The notes below the pieces were generated by a model that did not search any database, was not told the DNA's origin, and worked only from the letters and a program-made list of their open reading frames with translations. Below, piece by piece: positions 12,439-24,899 of a stretch of 64,000 bases of DNA. Both the position numbers and the translations under genes were made by a program. Source of the DNA: Cymbidium sinense (Eukaryota > Streptophyta > Magnoliopsida > Asparagales > Orchidaceae); assembly GCA_021442155.1 (NCBI GenBank), contig CM038214.1, forward strand, positions 50,908,703 through 50,972,702. The letters run 5' to 3'. Within the stretch, counting starts at the first letter, position 1. Each line of letters begins with the position of its first letter.

Positions 12439-12759
12439 GGGTTTAGGTTTATTAGTTTTAGGGTTTAGGTTTATTTTTTATTTTATTTAGTTACTTTAGG
12501 TTTAGGTTTAGGGTTTGGGGTTTAGGGTTTAGGGTTTAGGGTTTAGGTTTTAAGGTGTAGGGTTTAGGGTTTATGGTTTATGGTTTGGGTTTTAGGGTTT
12601 ACACTTTTAGGGTTTAGGATTAGGGTTTAGGTTTAGGGTTTAGGGTTTAGGTTTAGGGTTTATGTTTGGTGTTTAGAGTTTAGGGTTTAGGTTTAGGGTT
12701 TAGGATTTTGGTTTTAGGTATAGGGTTCAAGTTTTAGTTTAGGGTTAATGGGTTTTTGG

Positions 12760-13216
12760 TTTTTTTTTAATAGAGAAGAAATTTAGATTCAACATTTCTT
12801 CTTTTTGATTTCATCAACCAAGTAACACACCAAGTTTTCTAACACAAGATGACATAAATAAAAATGAGCAGCATAGAGCAAATCAAAACCCTAGATAACT
12901 AGAACTGCTCTCTATAAAGACATAGTTTCTAAGTAGCAAATTGATGGTCATTCTTGGTTTCTCCGGTTCCATCACTTAATACCGCTGACATCACCGAGTA
13001 GCGATCACCAGCATCACGTCCCTGATCTCTCCCTCAGCCACCACACGCATTGTAACCTCCATTGCTCCTCCCATCCATAACCATTGCTTGACCACCACCT
13101 CCATATTCACAGCACCTCTAAATCCCTCACCACCATGACCGCCTCCTACCTTCTCCACCGCTAGATCTAAGCGGCTTGGTGGTGATGTTCCTAATGTCAT
13201 GGTTCTGCCCATTCTA
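12760..13216 (-). pseudogene. Glycine-rich RNA-binding protein 3' exon fragment, copy d
   Basis: Same unit, more eroded. The low-coordinate end shows a run of T (about 12,761-12,768), which is an A-run at the 3' end on the sense strand. The high end is AGAATGGGCAG next to TTTAGG repeats. At the conserved C-terminal site the codon is CGG rather than TGG or TAG, and the terminal stop is lost (GAGAAACCAAG). Several small deletions break the Gly-rich frame. Confidence 0.8.
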
Positions 13217-16200
13217 AGGGTTTAGGTTTAGGTTTAGATTTATTAGGTTTTAGGGTTTAGGTTTACTTTTTAATTTGTTTAGTTACTTTAGGTTTAGGTT
13301 TAGGGCTTGGGGTAGGGTTTAGGGTTTAGGGTTTAGGGTTTAGGGTTTAGGATGTAGGGTTTTTTAGGGTTTAGGGTTTAGGGTTATAGGTTTAGGGTTT
13401 AGGGTTTAGGGTTTAGGGTTTAGTGTTAGTTTTAGGGTGTAGTGTTTAGGGTTTAGGGTTTTCTTTAAAATTAAGTAAACTGGTAGGTTTAGGTTTATTT
13501 AGATTATTTTTATTTTATTTTATTTTATTTTTATTTAGGTATATTTTTAATTTTTATTTAATTTAGTTTATTTATTTTAGGTTTATTTATTTTAGTTTAT
13601 TTTTTTAGGTTTAGGTTTATTTTTTAATTGAGTTTTATTTTTTAGGTTTATGTTTAGTTTTTATTTTATTAAGGCTTTTTATTCTTAGGTTTATTTTATT
13701 TTTAAGTTTAGTTTAGGTTTTTCTTTATTTTATTTTAGTTTATTTTTATTTTTTAATTTATTTTATTTATTTAGGTTTAGGTTTTTTATTTATTTTATTT
13801 TTAGGTTTTGTTTAGTTTAAGTTTAGGGTTAGGGTTTTAGGGTTTAGGGTTTAGGGTTTAGGGTTTAGGGTTAGCATTTAGGGTTTAGTGTTTCTTTAGG
13901 TTTAGGGTTTAAGGTTATAGGTTTATTAGATTTAGTTTAGGTTAAACTTTAGATTAGGTTTATTTTAGATTAGTTTAGGGTATAGGTTTAGGATTAGGGT
14001 AGTTTTAGGTTTAGGGTTTAGGTTTAGGGTTTAGGGTTGAGGGATTTAAAAAAAAATTAAGCCGGTAGGTTTATGTTTATTTAGTTTATTTTTTATTTAA
14101 TTTTGGTCTATTTATTTATTTTAGTTTATTTTTTTTATGTTTAGGTTTAGTTATATGTTTATTTTTTAGTTTAGTTTTATTTTATTTTATTTTATAGGTT
14201 TCAATTTTATTTTTTATTTTTTTGTTTAAGTTTACATTTTCATTTTATTTTTTTAAGTTTAAATGTTTGGCTTTTATTTTAGGTTTTTTTAAGTTTTTTT
14301 TTAGTTTAGGATTAGCCTTATTTTTAGTTTATTTTATTTTATTTAGTTCAGGGTTTAGGTTTAGGTTTTATTTATTTTAGTTTTGTTTATTTTAGTTTAG
14401 GTTTAGGTTTATTTTATTTTGTTTATTTTAGGTTTATGTTTTTTTTTTTTAGTTTAGGGTTTAGGTTTTATTTTTAATTTATTTTTAGGTTTATTTTTTA
14501 GGTTTAGGTTTTTATTTAGTTTTTTATTTTATTTTATTTTATTTTATGTTTAGTTTTATTTTATTTTGGTTTTATTTTTTATGTTTATTTCATTTTTAGT
14601 TTTGTTTAGGTATTTATTTATTATATTTTAGTTTATTTTTTATTTTTTATTTTATTATATTTTTATGTTTTGGTTTGGGTTAACGTTTATGTTTAGGTTT
14701 AGGTTTTAATTTAGGTTTTGATTTTATTTTATTTTATTATTTTATTTAGGTTTAAGTTTTTTTTATTTACTTTATTTTTAGGCTTTATTTAGTTTAGGTT
14801 TAGGTTTTTAGGCTTTCAGGATTTAGGGTTTAGGGATTAGGGCTTAGAGTTTTGGGTTTGGGGCTTAGGGTTTAGGGTTTATGGTTGTAGATTTTAGGGA
14901 TTAGGGTTAAGGGTTTAAGGTTTAGGGTTTAGGGTTTAGGGTTTGGGGTTTAGGGTTTAGGGTATTTTTTATTTGTTTTTTATTTTTTTTATTTTTTTCA
15001 TTTTTTTTAAATTAAGTATACTGATAGGTTTAGGTTTATTTATTTAAATTTTTATTTATTTTAGTTATTTTTTCTAATTTATTATTTATGTTTATTTTTA
15101 GTTTTATTTAGTTTTGTTTAATTATTTTAGGTTTATTTATTTTAGTTTATTTTTTAGGTTTAGGTTTAGTTTTAGGTTTATTTTTTAGTTTAGTTCTATT
15201 TTATTTTATTTTTTTAGGTTTAGGTTTTATATTTTATTTTTAGATTTAAGTTTAGTTTTTTATTTTCTTTTTTTAGGTTGAGGTTTTAGGTATTTATTTT
15301 AGGTTTATTTTTAGGTATTATTTTTTAGTTTAGGTTTAGCTTTATTTTTAATTTATTTTATTTTATTTAGTTTTGGTTTAGGTTTAGGTTTATTATTATT
15401 TTTTAGGTTTAGGTTTTTTTTTTAATTTAGGGTTTAGGTTTTATTTTTTATTTATTTTTAGGTTTTATTTTTTAGGGTTATTTTTTAGGTTTTAATTTTA
15501 TTTTATTTTAGGTTTATTTTATTTTTATTTTAGGTTTAGTTTTTATTTTATTTATGTTTTTTTATTTTTTTTAGTTTAGTTTAGATTTTTATTTATTTTA
15601 TTATAGTTTAGTTTTTATTTTTTATTTTATTTTTGTTTTAGGTTTAGGTTTTAGTTTATGTTTTGATTTTATTTTATTTTTTTATTTTTTTGTTTAAGTT
15701 TATTTATTTATTTTAGGTTTTATTTAGTTTAGGTTTAGGTTTTTAGCTTTCTAGGGTTTAGGTTTTAGGTTTTTATTTTAGGTTTTTTTAGTTTAGGTTT
15801 ATGTTTTTTTTTAATTTAATTTATTTTATTTATTTTAGGGTTTAGGTTTAGGTTTTGGTTTTTATTTTAATTTAGTTTATTTTATTTTAGGTTTATTTTA
15901 TTTATTTTATTTTTCTTTTAAGTTTAGTTTTTAGTTCAGGGTTTGGGTTTTATTTATTATTTATTCTTAGGTTAATTTTTTAGGTTTAGGTTTTTTTAGT
16001 TATTATTTTATTTTATTTTAGGTTTATTTTATTTTATTTTTTACATTTAGTTTTTATTTTATTTAGGTTTTTTATTCTTAGGTTTATTTTATTTTTTTTA
16101 GTTTAGTTTATGTTTTTATTTATTTTATTTAGTTTATTTTTATTAGTTTAATTTATTTTATTTTTAGGTTTAGGTTTAGGTTTTGTTTACATTTTTATTT

Positions 16201-17157
16201 TATTTTATTATTTTATTTTATTTATGTTAAGGTTTTTATTTATTTTATTTTTAGGTTTTATTTAGTTTAGGTTTAAGTTGGTTTGGTTTTTAGGGTTCAG
16301 GGTTTAGGTTTAGGGTTTATGGTTTAGGGTTTTAGGGTTTAGGGGTTTTAGGGTTTAGGTTTAGCTTAGGGTTTAGGGTTAGTTTAGGATTTAAGGTTTA
16401 AGGTTTAGGTTTTTAGGGTTTAGGGTTTAGGGTTAGTTTAGGGTTTTAGGCTTTAGGCTTTAGGTTTAAGGTGAGGGTTTAGGGTTTTTTAGGGTTTAGG
16501 GTTTAGGGTTGTAGGTTTTGGCTTAGGGTTTAGGGTTAATTTTATAGTTTAGGGTTTAGGGTTTAAGGTTTTTTTTAAAAAAAATTAACAATAGTTTAGG
16601 TTTATATTTAGTTTATTATTTATTTATTTTATTTTTATTTAAGTTTATTTTTTATTTAGTTTATTTTATTTATTTTAGGTTTATTTATTTTAGTTTATTT
16701 TTTTATTTAGTTTATTTTTTTTTTAGGTTTAGGTTTATGTCTAAATTTTAGTTTAGTTTTATTTTTATTTTATTTTTTATGTTTAAGTTTTATTTTTTAT
16801 CTTTAGGTATATGTTTTGGTTTTTTATTTTATTTTTTTAGGTTTAGGTTTTAGGCTTTTATTTAAGGTTTATTTTTAGGTTTTTTTAGTTAAGGTTTAGG
16901 TTTATTTTTAGTTTATTTTATTTTATTTTGTTTAGGGTTTAGGTTTAGGTTATTTTAAGTTTAGGTTTGGCTTTGTTTATTTTAGGTTTAGGTGTTGGTT
17001 TTATTTATTTTAGTTTAGTTTAGCTTTATGTTTACTTTATTTTTTTATTTTAGGTTTAGGTTTTTTTTTTTTTAGTTTAGGGTTTAGGTTTTATTTTTTT
17101 ATTTATTTTTAGGTGTTATTTTTAGGTTTAGGTTTTTATTTAGTTTTTATTTTATTT

Positions 17158-18560
17158 AGGGTTTTGTGCCACCATCCTTCAAGATCTTTGATGGCAGTGG
17201 GAGCCCACGATAACACATTACACACTTTAGAGCCGACTACTATGTCATCGGTGACAACAACAGGCTCCTCTTCCACCTTTTCGTTAGTAGCCTATTAGGT
17301 GTTGCATTTGATTGGTATGTCGAACTGTCCAACGGTTCGGTGAATACTTTTGCAAAGTTGGAGCACCTCTTCATCAAGAGGTTTACTGGAGCTCAGCAGA
17401 GGGTCACTGTAGGCAACCTCATTATGGAGAAATAGAAACTCAATGAGTCCTTTCTTGATTACATCCTCATGTGGGATAACCTGAGCAAGAAATAAGAACC
17501 ACAGCTATAACCATAGCTTCTCAAGAATATCCATGGCCCGGTCGCCTTCATTCTTAAGGGCTTTACCAGCAAAATATTTGAAAAATTAATCAACAAGGCG
17601 GCTAGCCAATAATAGGAAGCCAAATAGTTGTCATTTCTTGACCAATCATCTAGGCCTAGGCCGCAAAAGGTGTTTGAGAAGAAGCCAGGGATTGTTGTGT
17701 CAATGGATAGAGGGAAGCAGCCAGCTAGAGTTCAGTATGAGAGACTACGAGCTCAGCAACCTCCTTTTCCACCTCCTCTTCCACCACCTTGGCCATTATA
17801 CCAGCCACCATAGCCACCACAATGACCATTTCCACTACCTCAACAGCCTACCCAGCAGTGGTATTCATATCCATTGCTAGGTAGCTACTTTCCACTACCC
17901 TTGCCGATAGATTGAATAAGCCATATTCATTCAAGAGGGTGGTAGTTAGGAAAATCTTTAAGAATCTCTTAAAAGCGACTTTTAGCCTAGAAGGGGTTGG
18001 GCGGGCAGAGCTATGATCCTAGCTATTGCCCCAACCACCGCATGTTAGGCTATGTCTTAGAGGATTGTATCACTTTTAAGGACTAGCTTGAGAGCAACTA
18101 CAAGTTGAGAGCCATAGTTATCCCTAAGGAATACTTATTAGAACAACCATCTAGTTCTGTCAGAGTAATCCTTGGGGATACTTGATCTTCTTAAGACCAA
18201 AGAAGGTTAGTATATCTCCCTATTCCAAACCTCTAGCAAGATCATTTCTAAGATCACGAAGCTTTCCTTGTAGGTGCCTGAAGTAGCTCAAACCTCCAAC
18301 ACCAAGGAAGGTTTGCTAGTTGTAAAGGATAACTCGGGGAAGGTGATAGCCCAGCAGCAGTAGTAGCTCACCATACTTGCTCAGGATAGTCCAATTGCGT
18401 AGCCACCATCCGAGTCCAGTACTCCCTCCACCATTATAGCTACCACCTCTTTTGTTAGCTCCTTTTCTATCAACAGGATGTTGTATCTGAGGATAAGGGC
18501 ACTAAATCTCTTACTCTGCTTTTATTACCTGATTTCTATAATGTACCTCCACCCAAAAAA
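17158..18560 (+). pseudogene. Ty3/Gypsy gag (capsid and zinc knuckle), broken
   Basis: Gag forms the particle that packages element RNA. The first readable capsid motif is PPSFKIFDGSGSP (17,163-17,200). It is followed by LGVAFDWYVELSNG and FIKRFTGAQQRVTVGNL (17,290-17,430), matching the retrotransposon gag family. In one frame from about 17,400 to 17,640 stops stand where Gln is expected, for example MEK*KLNES at 17,433-17,435 and SQ**EAK near 17,605. A Pro-rich stretch (PFPPPLPPPWP) lies near 17,760-17,800. A knuckle-like CPNHRMLGYVLEDC is at about 18,025-18,070, with Tyr in place of the usual His. The remaining 18,200-18,560 is Ser/Pro-rich spacer. The N-terminus is missing. Confidence 0.8.
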
Positions 18561-18959
18561 AATTATTGAAGAAAGTTGATTCTACTAATATATTGTCTAA
18601 TTCTAATGCTCTTGATTTTATTCCAATTGAAATCTCTCCGAGTCTAAATAAAAATAATAGCTCTAGTAGTTTTGATCCTTTCCTTTCTGATTCAAAGTTG
18701 GAGATCCTTCTCTAAATCAATGGGTTCACCTTGAGATTGACTTGTAGGCTAACTCGAGGATCCCATAGGAGAAGCTATGGTATGCTCGATGAGGTAAACT
18801 TTTGAGCTCATCATTCCAGAAGTCACTAAAGTCAACCACATGGTGGTAAAGTTCTACCTCTGGGTAGCACCTGGGATAAGGGTAAGCAAGTCATTTGTTC
18901 TAGTGAGCGATAGCCCCTCCATAGGATGTTCTACCCATGGATATGCTTGTGGAGGACTA

Positions 18960-19430
18960 AGCTAGAGATGATTATAATGTCCTAGCTCACCTTAGAAAGT
19001 TTATAGCTAAGTTAAGCATGTATGATGCCCTTGTCTTATCCAAAGAAATGAGGGAATCTCTAATCAACGCCTTACTTGATCTAGAGGTATGCTTTACTCA
19101 ATTGACTGCTATTAAAGAGGAGGCATGCCACTCGAAGGACATCTTAGGAGTGACATTTAGCAATGAAGACTTACTCATGGACCACCCAGCACGCCTCTTT
19201 ACATTACATGGATGTTGGCGGTCTGGCTATCGAGTTATGTGGTTGACCCTAGTGTATCACTCAACATTATGAGTCTAATAACCCTTGCTACTAGAGGATG
19301 CATCTCTCCTCAAAAGAAAGGATGATGTTGAGAGGATTCAATGAACAAGTCGAGAGGGCCTTGTGGTGTTTATTTTTGGATGTAGGGTGGGGGTACTTTT
19401 TGAGGTGCTCAGGTACAACATTGAGGTATG
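18960..19430 (+). pseudogene. Ty3/Gypsy protease region, N-terminal part, broken
   Basis: The stretch from 19,012 reads MYDALVLSKEMRESLINAL, then a domain with LLMDHP and, after a frame change, PLYITWML and VDPSVSLNIM (about 19,170-19,275). The last corresponds to the aspartic-protease active-site segment of Tat elements (family VD.G.SLN). GFNEQVERAL follows at 19,335-19,365. Homology fades after 19,430. The equivalent downstream piece, DTSFNTLGRPWIH, appears only at 26,940. The protease would mature Gag-Pol; this copy cannot. Confidence 0.65.
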
Positions 19431-21942
19431 ATGTACTATCTCTTGAAAGATAGAGGCATCACCCTACAATAGACTTAATCACATAATAAAGACTCTTAAG
19501 GCATGATGGGTCTATGAATGTACCAGAGATTTTTTCCCTACTTTACATAGATGAATAAAGCATGGTTTACATTAAAGCAGGTTCTTAGGTTCGCTAAGGA
19601 AGCAAGCCTCTATAGTTAATTACATCTTAGAAAATGAAATTTCTTAAAAATACTCTCGATTAAATTAAGCATTTATCAGCTCCAAAGATTTCATGGTTAG
19701 ACTATCACGGATTAATTGTATTTGGAAAATCAATTGGGAAAGCTCAAGGAGAAGACTTATTTTTGGAATCCATATGAAATAAATAAGAAATTCTCATGAT
19801 ACTAGAAAGCCTAGTAAGCATTCCAATTTATCCTATGGTTGGACTTTATAATTTTGAAGTTGAAGAGATTTATATGTTATGAGTTGAAATTTAATTAGAT
19901 TAAAGCTATAATCCACCAACATAAGGTTGTGGGAATGCCTAAGAGGTGAGGATTTATGCTCATAGCCAAGGAAATAGCTACTCGATCCTAAATCTTGGAG
20001 CTTTAGTACAAGCTAAAAGCATGACCTAAATCTAAGGGTGACATAAGGGTTTACCTCCAAGAGAGAATAAATTGTCCAACTTGACTTATAACCGCCTTGG
20101 AGTGCCTAACTCCTCCTACATTTTTAAAGCCATGTAGTCCAGTCTTATGAATTGCAAGATAGCTAGGGTAGTTATTTAATTAGAAAGAGACTAAAGTCCT
20201 AAACACACTCCCTAAGAGACTAGAGCATGAGTGGTATGAGCATATGACTTAATCTATAGATGCAAAATCTTTTCAAATTTGATTTCATTTTAGACATATC
20301 ATTTTGATAGGCTTTAGGATTTCTTATGCCTAAATGCATGATGAAATAGGTTATGGGTCAAATCGCTAAGGTGTTCTCCATAACAAGGGATGCCCTCATA
20401 GGTCAAGCATTCCTTTATGCAAAGGATGGAGATCCTTCATGTTCAAGAGAGAAAGAATATGCATGATGTGAAACATACAACCATACATCTAAGGGTTGCT
20501 AAATCTTTTAATTATCTTATTTATGTCTTAGGCTTTATGATGAGGTTATGAGTTGTTTAAAATTTAGTTATGAGTGATTAGTTGGGTAGAAAAGTTATTT
20601 TATCCTAAGAGCCTAATCGTCCAAGCCACATTAAAGCATCAATCATTTAAGAAACTATGAAAAGCATGCATCCTAATGCACAATGTAAACATAACATCAA
20701 ACAATTATATAAACTATCATAAAAGAATAAAAGATCGGTGGATCACCACGTATAACCCAAAGAGAAAAGATGGGTAGCCGAAGCTCTACCCTTATACAAC
20801 CTAGAATATGAAAGAATAATTATAATTGTATTAAATGCTATGGGGTCTTCTTCATATCTCCATTGATTTGGTTCCTTCTTGATTTGATGGTGCTTGCTTC
20901 AAAGGCATCAAGGCACCCAGACAAAGCCTTCTGCCACTACTCATCCTAATCCCCATAGCACTAATCCTAATTCCTATTAAAAATTACATTTATGTGGAAA
21001 AGTAAATCTAACTACACCTACAAAATAGAGGTTAGCTAAATATACATATAATCCCAAGCTTGTATTTATAATTTGGACTTAGCACCTATACACATGGGTA
21101 ACTAAGCCCACCTTCTAACTTGGATTATGCTTAAGGATTTAAGCAACTTGCAAAAGAGCATTCACATTTATTTTAAGCATCCCTTAAGCATAATCCCTAT
21201 AGAAAACATGATTAGGCTAATATTGACCTATCATCCAATCTACAAAGCATACACCCTAACATCCAATCTAAAATAATACATCATAAAACAAAATATACAT
21301 CACATCATACCATCCTAACTTAGAGCTAGAAGTGGTGACTTAATTCTAATGTGTGTATTAAGGCTTATGTGGTAAGTCTTGGCATTAGTGTTGTATTTTC
21401 TAAGTGTAGAAGGATTCAATTTAACATAAAAGGTTGATTTCACTTGAAGTAGTTTAATTGATTTTAGAATTTTAACTTGTGTTTCTTTTTGTTTCATTTG
21501 ATTACACTCAGCAACTAAATGTTATAAAGAAAGAAAAAGAGGATTACTCTCTTTCATCCTACCTTAAGTCACTTTCTAAAGTATATTAATTTGATTTAGT
21601 TCTCTTTAGTGAATGGCTTATTAAATGATTTAATTAATCCTAAGTTTAGGTTCACTTTAAATAATCCTATTCAAAATGAAAGCATCTTAAGATTAATTTA
21701 ATTGAATTACTACCACATGATATATATTAAATCATTCCTTTCCATCACATGTAACATGCATATGATTTAATCCTAAGTGTATCTATACATGCAACATATT
21801 TTAGCACACTTAAATGATGAATGTATGTGTATATGTTTAGAATTTATATTTTATTTGATTGAATTATTTAAACATATTAATTTAAAACTTTATCCAAATT
21901 CTATACAAAAAAACATAAGAATAAAATTAAATAGTGTCATTG

Positions 21943-22152
21943 TTAAACCAAGGAAGTGAGTAATCAAATGACCTCCTTGGAGCTAGCTAAAGCCTCATAT
22001 TGAGATGTCCATACTATATACCCATTTGCATTCAAACATATGTAAATTCATACATGAACATAGGAAGTAAGCTCCAAATCATATGGCTAAACCACTTAGA
22101 ATTATGAATGCATGCAATTTTAATGTAAAATGGGATTTTCATTCATACACAC

Positions 22153-22203
<51 letters not shown>

Positions 22204-22605
22204 AGATATGTGCAAGTATGTGTCATTGTTAAACCAGGAAGTGAGGTAATCAAATGACCTCCTTGGGCTAAGCCTCAGGTATTCTGGATGTCTACTATAT
22301 ACTTGATTTTCTTGGACACACATGGATGTATACATAAATAAGGGAAAGAAAATCATGCAAAGATTGTATATTTTTTTATTGAATCATTTATATATATGAA
22401 TTAAAGCTCTATCCAAATTCTAATGTTGAAATACATAAGAATGAAATCAAATGGGTACGTGCCATTGTTAAACCATAGAAGTGAGGTAATCAAATGGCCT
22501 CCTTGGGGCTAGCTAAAGCCTCATGTTCCCAAGATGTCCAGACTATATACCCATTACCATTCGATCTTATATAAATCAACACATGAATAGAGGAAAGAGA
22601 ACTCA
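21943..22605. repeat. Three-copy tandem repeat, about 240-280 bp unit
   Basis: Each unit carries CATTGTTAAACCA, then GAAGTGAG(G)TAATCAAATG, CCTCCTTGG, an AGCCTCA segment and TATATACCCATT or a variant, starting at 21,938, 22,222 and 22,462. The first and third copies are closest; the middle one has small deletions. A (TA)n tract lies between copies one and two. Function unknown. Confidence 0.85.
22148..22203. repeat. (TA)n microsatellite
   Basis: Near-pure alternating TA with two CATA interruptions, inside the tandem repeat spacer. Confidence 0.95.
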
Positions 22606-24899
22606 ACATTCATACACTTAAGCTATAAGCACATTTTCTTATGTATTTATAACTAGCATCATAACACATATTATTATTCATTTATAAGCTTTTGAAAAAT
22701 ACATTTGATTTAATAGTGATAATAACCATGCATATATTAAATTAAATCAACACATGCAAGCTTACATAAAGGAAATCCATTTTATTTTACTTGATTTTGA
22801 AAAGATGGTTGCATGAATTCAAATGACATACCAAATTTAACATGATTGGAAAGAGGACAATCAAATATAAGCATGTGATTCATTCAACCAAAGTAATTCT
22901 TAAGGACAATCAAATCAAATAAGATTATTTAAAGCAAACCAAAGCTTTATTAATTAAGTTTTGGATTTGATTTTATTTAAAGAGGAGAAGAGAAATCATC
23001 ACTTATTTTAAACCCATTCCCACATTAGTGATTTGATTTAATTTAAGTAAATGTACTTAAGTTGATTTTATGGGTTAATTAAGTTGAACCCTTAATTAGA
23101 TGAATTACCCTTACCTATGTCACCTTAAAGTAATTAACTAAATAATTATGAGCCAACATGATATGCATGGAAAATAAACTTGCAAATGATCCTAGGAAAT
23201 AAAAGGGCCTAATGCAATTGGCACATGATTAATAGTTAATTAGATTAAGGGACTTTAATTACTCTTATGGTTTTCCCACACATGTGGACTAACCATAATT
23301 TCATTAAACTCTTTAGTTATTAAATACCCTAAAGATCTACCCCATGATTTAATTAATAAGGTCTGATGTGATTATGATTTCAATTTGATTAAGTGATTTA
23401 ATTAATTAGTTAAATCTTAATTAATTTCATTTTAAAAAAGGGTGAAATGAACTTAGGAAAGGGGTCCCAACCCTATTCCTTAGTTCACTTACTATTGAAC
23501 AATGATTAATAAACTTAATTAACCAATTTATTACTATTCATGGGATTAATTAATCATTAATTAACTTAAAAGAGTAGTTAAGGTTTAATTAGTCAATTTT
23601 CCTAATTAAGTGAGCAATAAATCCCAAGAAAATCATGGAGGTAGAGGTCATTAATAAATTCCCACAAAATTTGGGATTAATTTCTTAAGTAATTAAGCTA
23701 ATAAAATTAGAAATAAAATTAAACCTTAATTACTATTCAAAATTAGTTAAGATCATTTTAATTAATTCTCCTCTAAAATACCTTTAAAATGAGTATTTAT
23801 TTGCATTTTTTATTTTTTATAATTTTAGAAGTTTCAGCCATTAAAAATGATTAATTAAACATAATTAAAGCCCAATTATTATATGCTTAATCACTTTCCA
23901 TGTGGCACCACTGGATTGGCTACTTAAAACTTATCCAACATGCCATGTAAGATACTTTTTATTTGCCATTTGATCTAAGATCAAATGGCTACGATTAATC
24001 CCACAGTTTAATAAGATTAGATCAGATCAATCTAGCGGATCTAATCACAACCATCCATTCTGATCAAGCGGAACGGACAGTGTGTGATCTAATGTCACAT
24101 GAGTGAGGGAGAATGGAGTCAGTCCACCATTGCTCACATGATCAGAGGTTACCTTAGCTCAGATCAACTCTAAAAGGATCCCACACTTTCATGACATCAA
24201 TCGGAGGGGATCCAATGGTCAAGATCACACGAGATGCAAGTTTTCTTCAAAAGCTCCAACCCATTTTTCCTAAGGATCGCTTTTGGAAGCATACCTCACC
24301 AAGCTCAAGATCGCTCAAATGATTGAGGAAGCTTCATCTAGTGGAGATGAAGCTCGTTGAGAATTGATCAATTGATGTTCGCTCAAAAGGCCATGAACCG
24401 ATGATTTGAGCTCAACTTTGATCAAGTCCCACCTCCTGCTCATGAAGCTTGAGATGATTTTCTTGCACTACAAGGCCTAGGAAGCGTGCAAAGTTAATTT
24501 GAGTTTGATGGAGAAATGGGAAGTTAGTTGGAAATGGGAGTGTCCTATTTTGGATGGACTAAATGGCATTTTTTGATCGAGGAACTTGCTTGGGAGCTTA
24601 GGGAATGGCTCTAGTAGTTAATCTTGAGTAGTTTGGCTTATGAGGAATGATTTTTTTGTGTGTTTGAGTGGAAATGAGGGGATGCATACCTCCACTCATC
24701 TTGATCTAATGGTGGGATCGGGTTTAGATTTTAGTGGCTATCTCAAGAGAGTCAGTGTGGAGGAGGTGAGTTGGCTCGCTTGGTTGGTTGAAGGTGTGAG
24801 GTGCCAAAGAGGAATCATGGGTGTGCTATGGGTTTCAAATGCTCAATGAGGGAGGGTGAGGTGATTTCACCTCCCATGAGTCATGGCTGACCCAACCAC

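Larger units (their letters stand above)
5676..17157 (+). repeat. Degenerate telomere-type (TTTAGGG)n array, block A
   Basis: About 11.5 kb derived from the plant telomere repeat. Well-kept runs of TTTAGGG lie near 5,940-6,080, 6,500-6,790, 7,530-7,670, 9,100-9,430, 10,780-10,980, 11,780-11,960, 12,430-12,740, 13,200-13,460, 13,800-14,040, 14,820-14,970 and 16,270-16,580. Between them are long strings of TTTAGG, TTTAG, TTTTA and TTTATTT with very little C on the plus strand. The G-rich strand stays on the plus strand throughout. No gene is seen except the four minus-strand fragments listed separately and recurring junction motifs. The block ends abruptly at the gag sequence near 17,158. Confidence 0.9.

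Noticed and set aside
22120..22356. Open frame with Tyr-Ile run (also 33,022-33,330)
   Set aside because: Translation of TA microsatellites.
24640..24849. 69-residue open frame in the 7.4 kb interruption
   Set aside because: No recognisable domain or neighbour support; length is within chance expectation.
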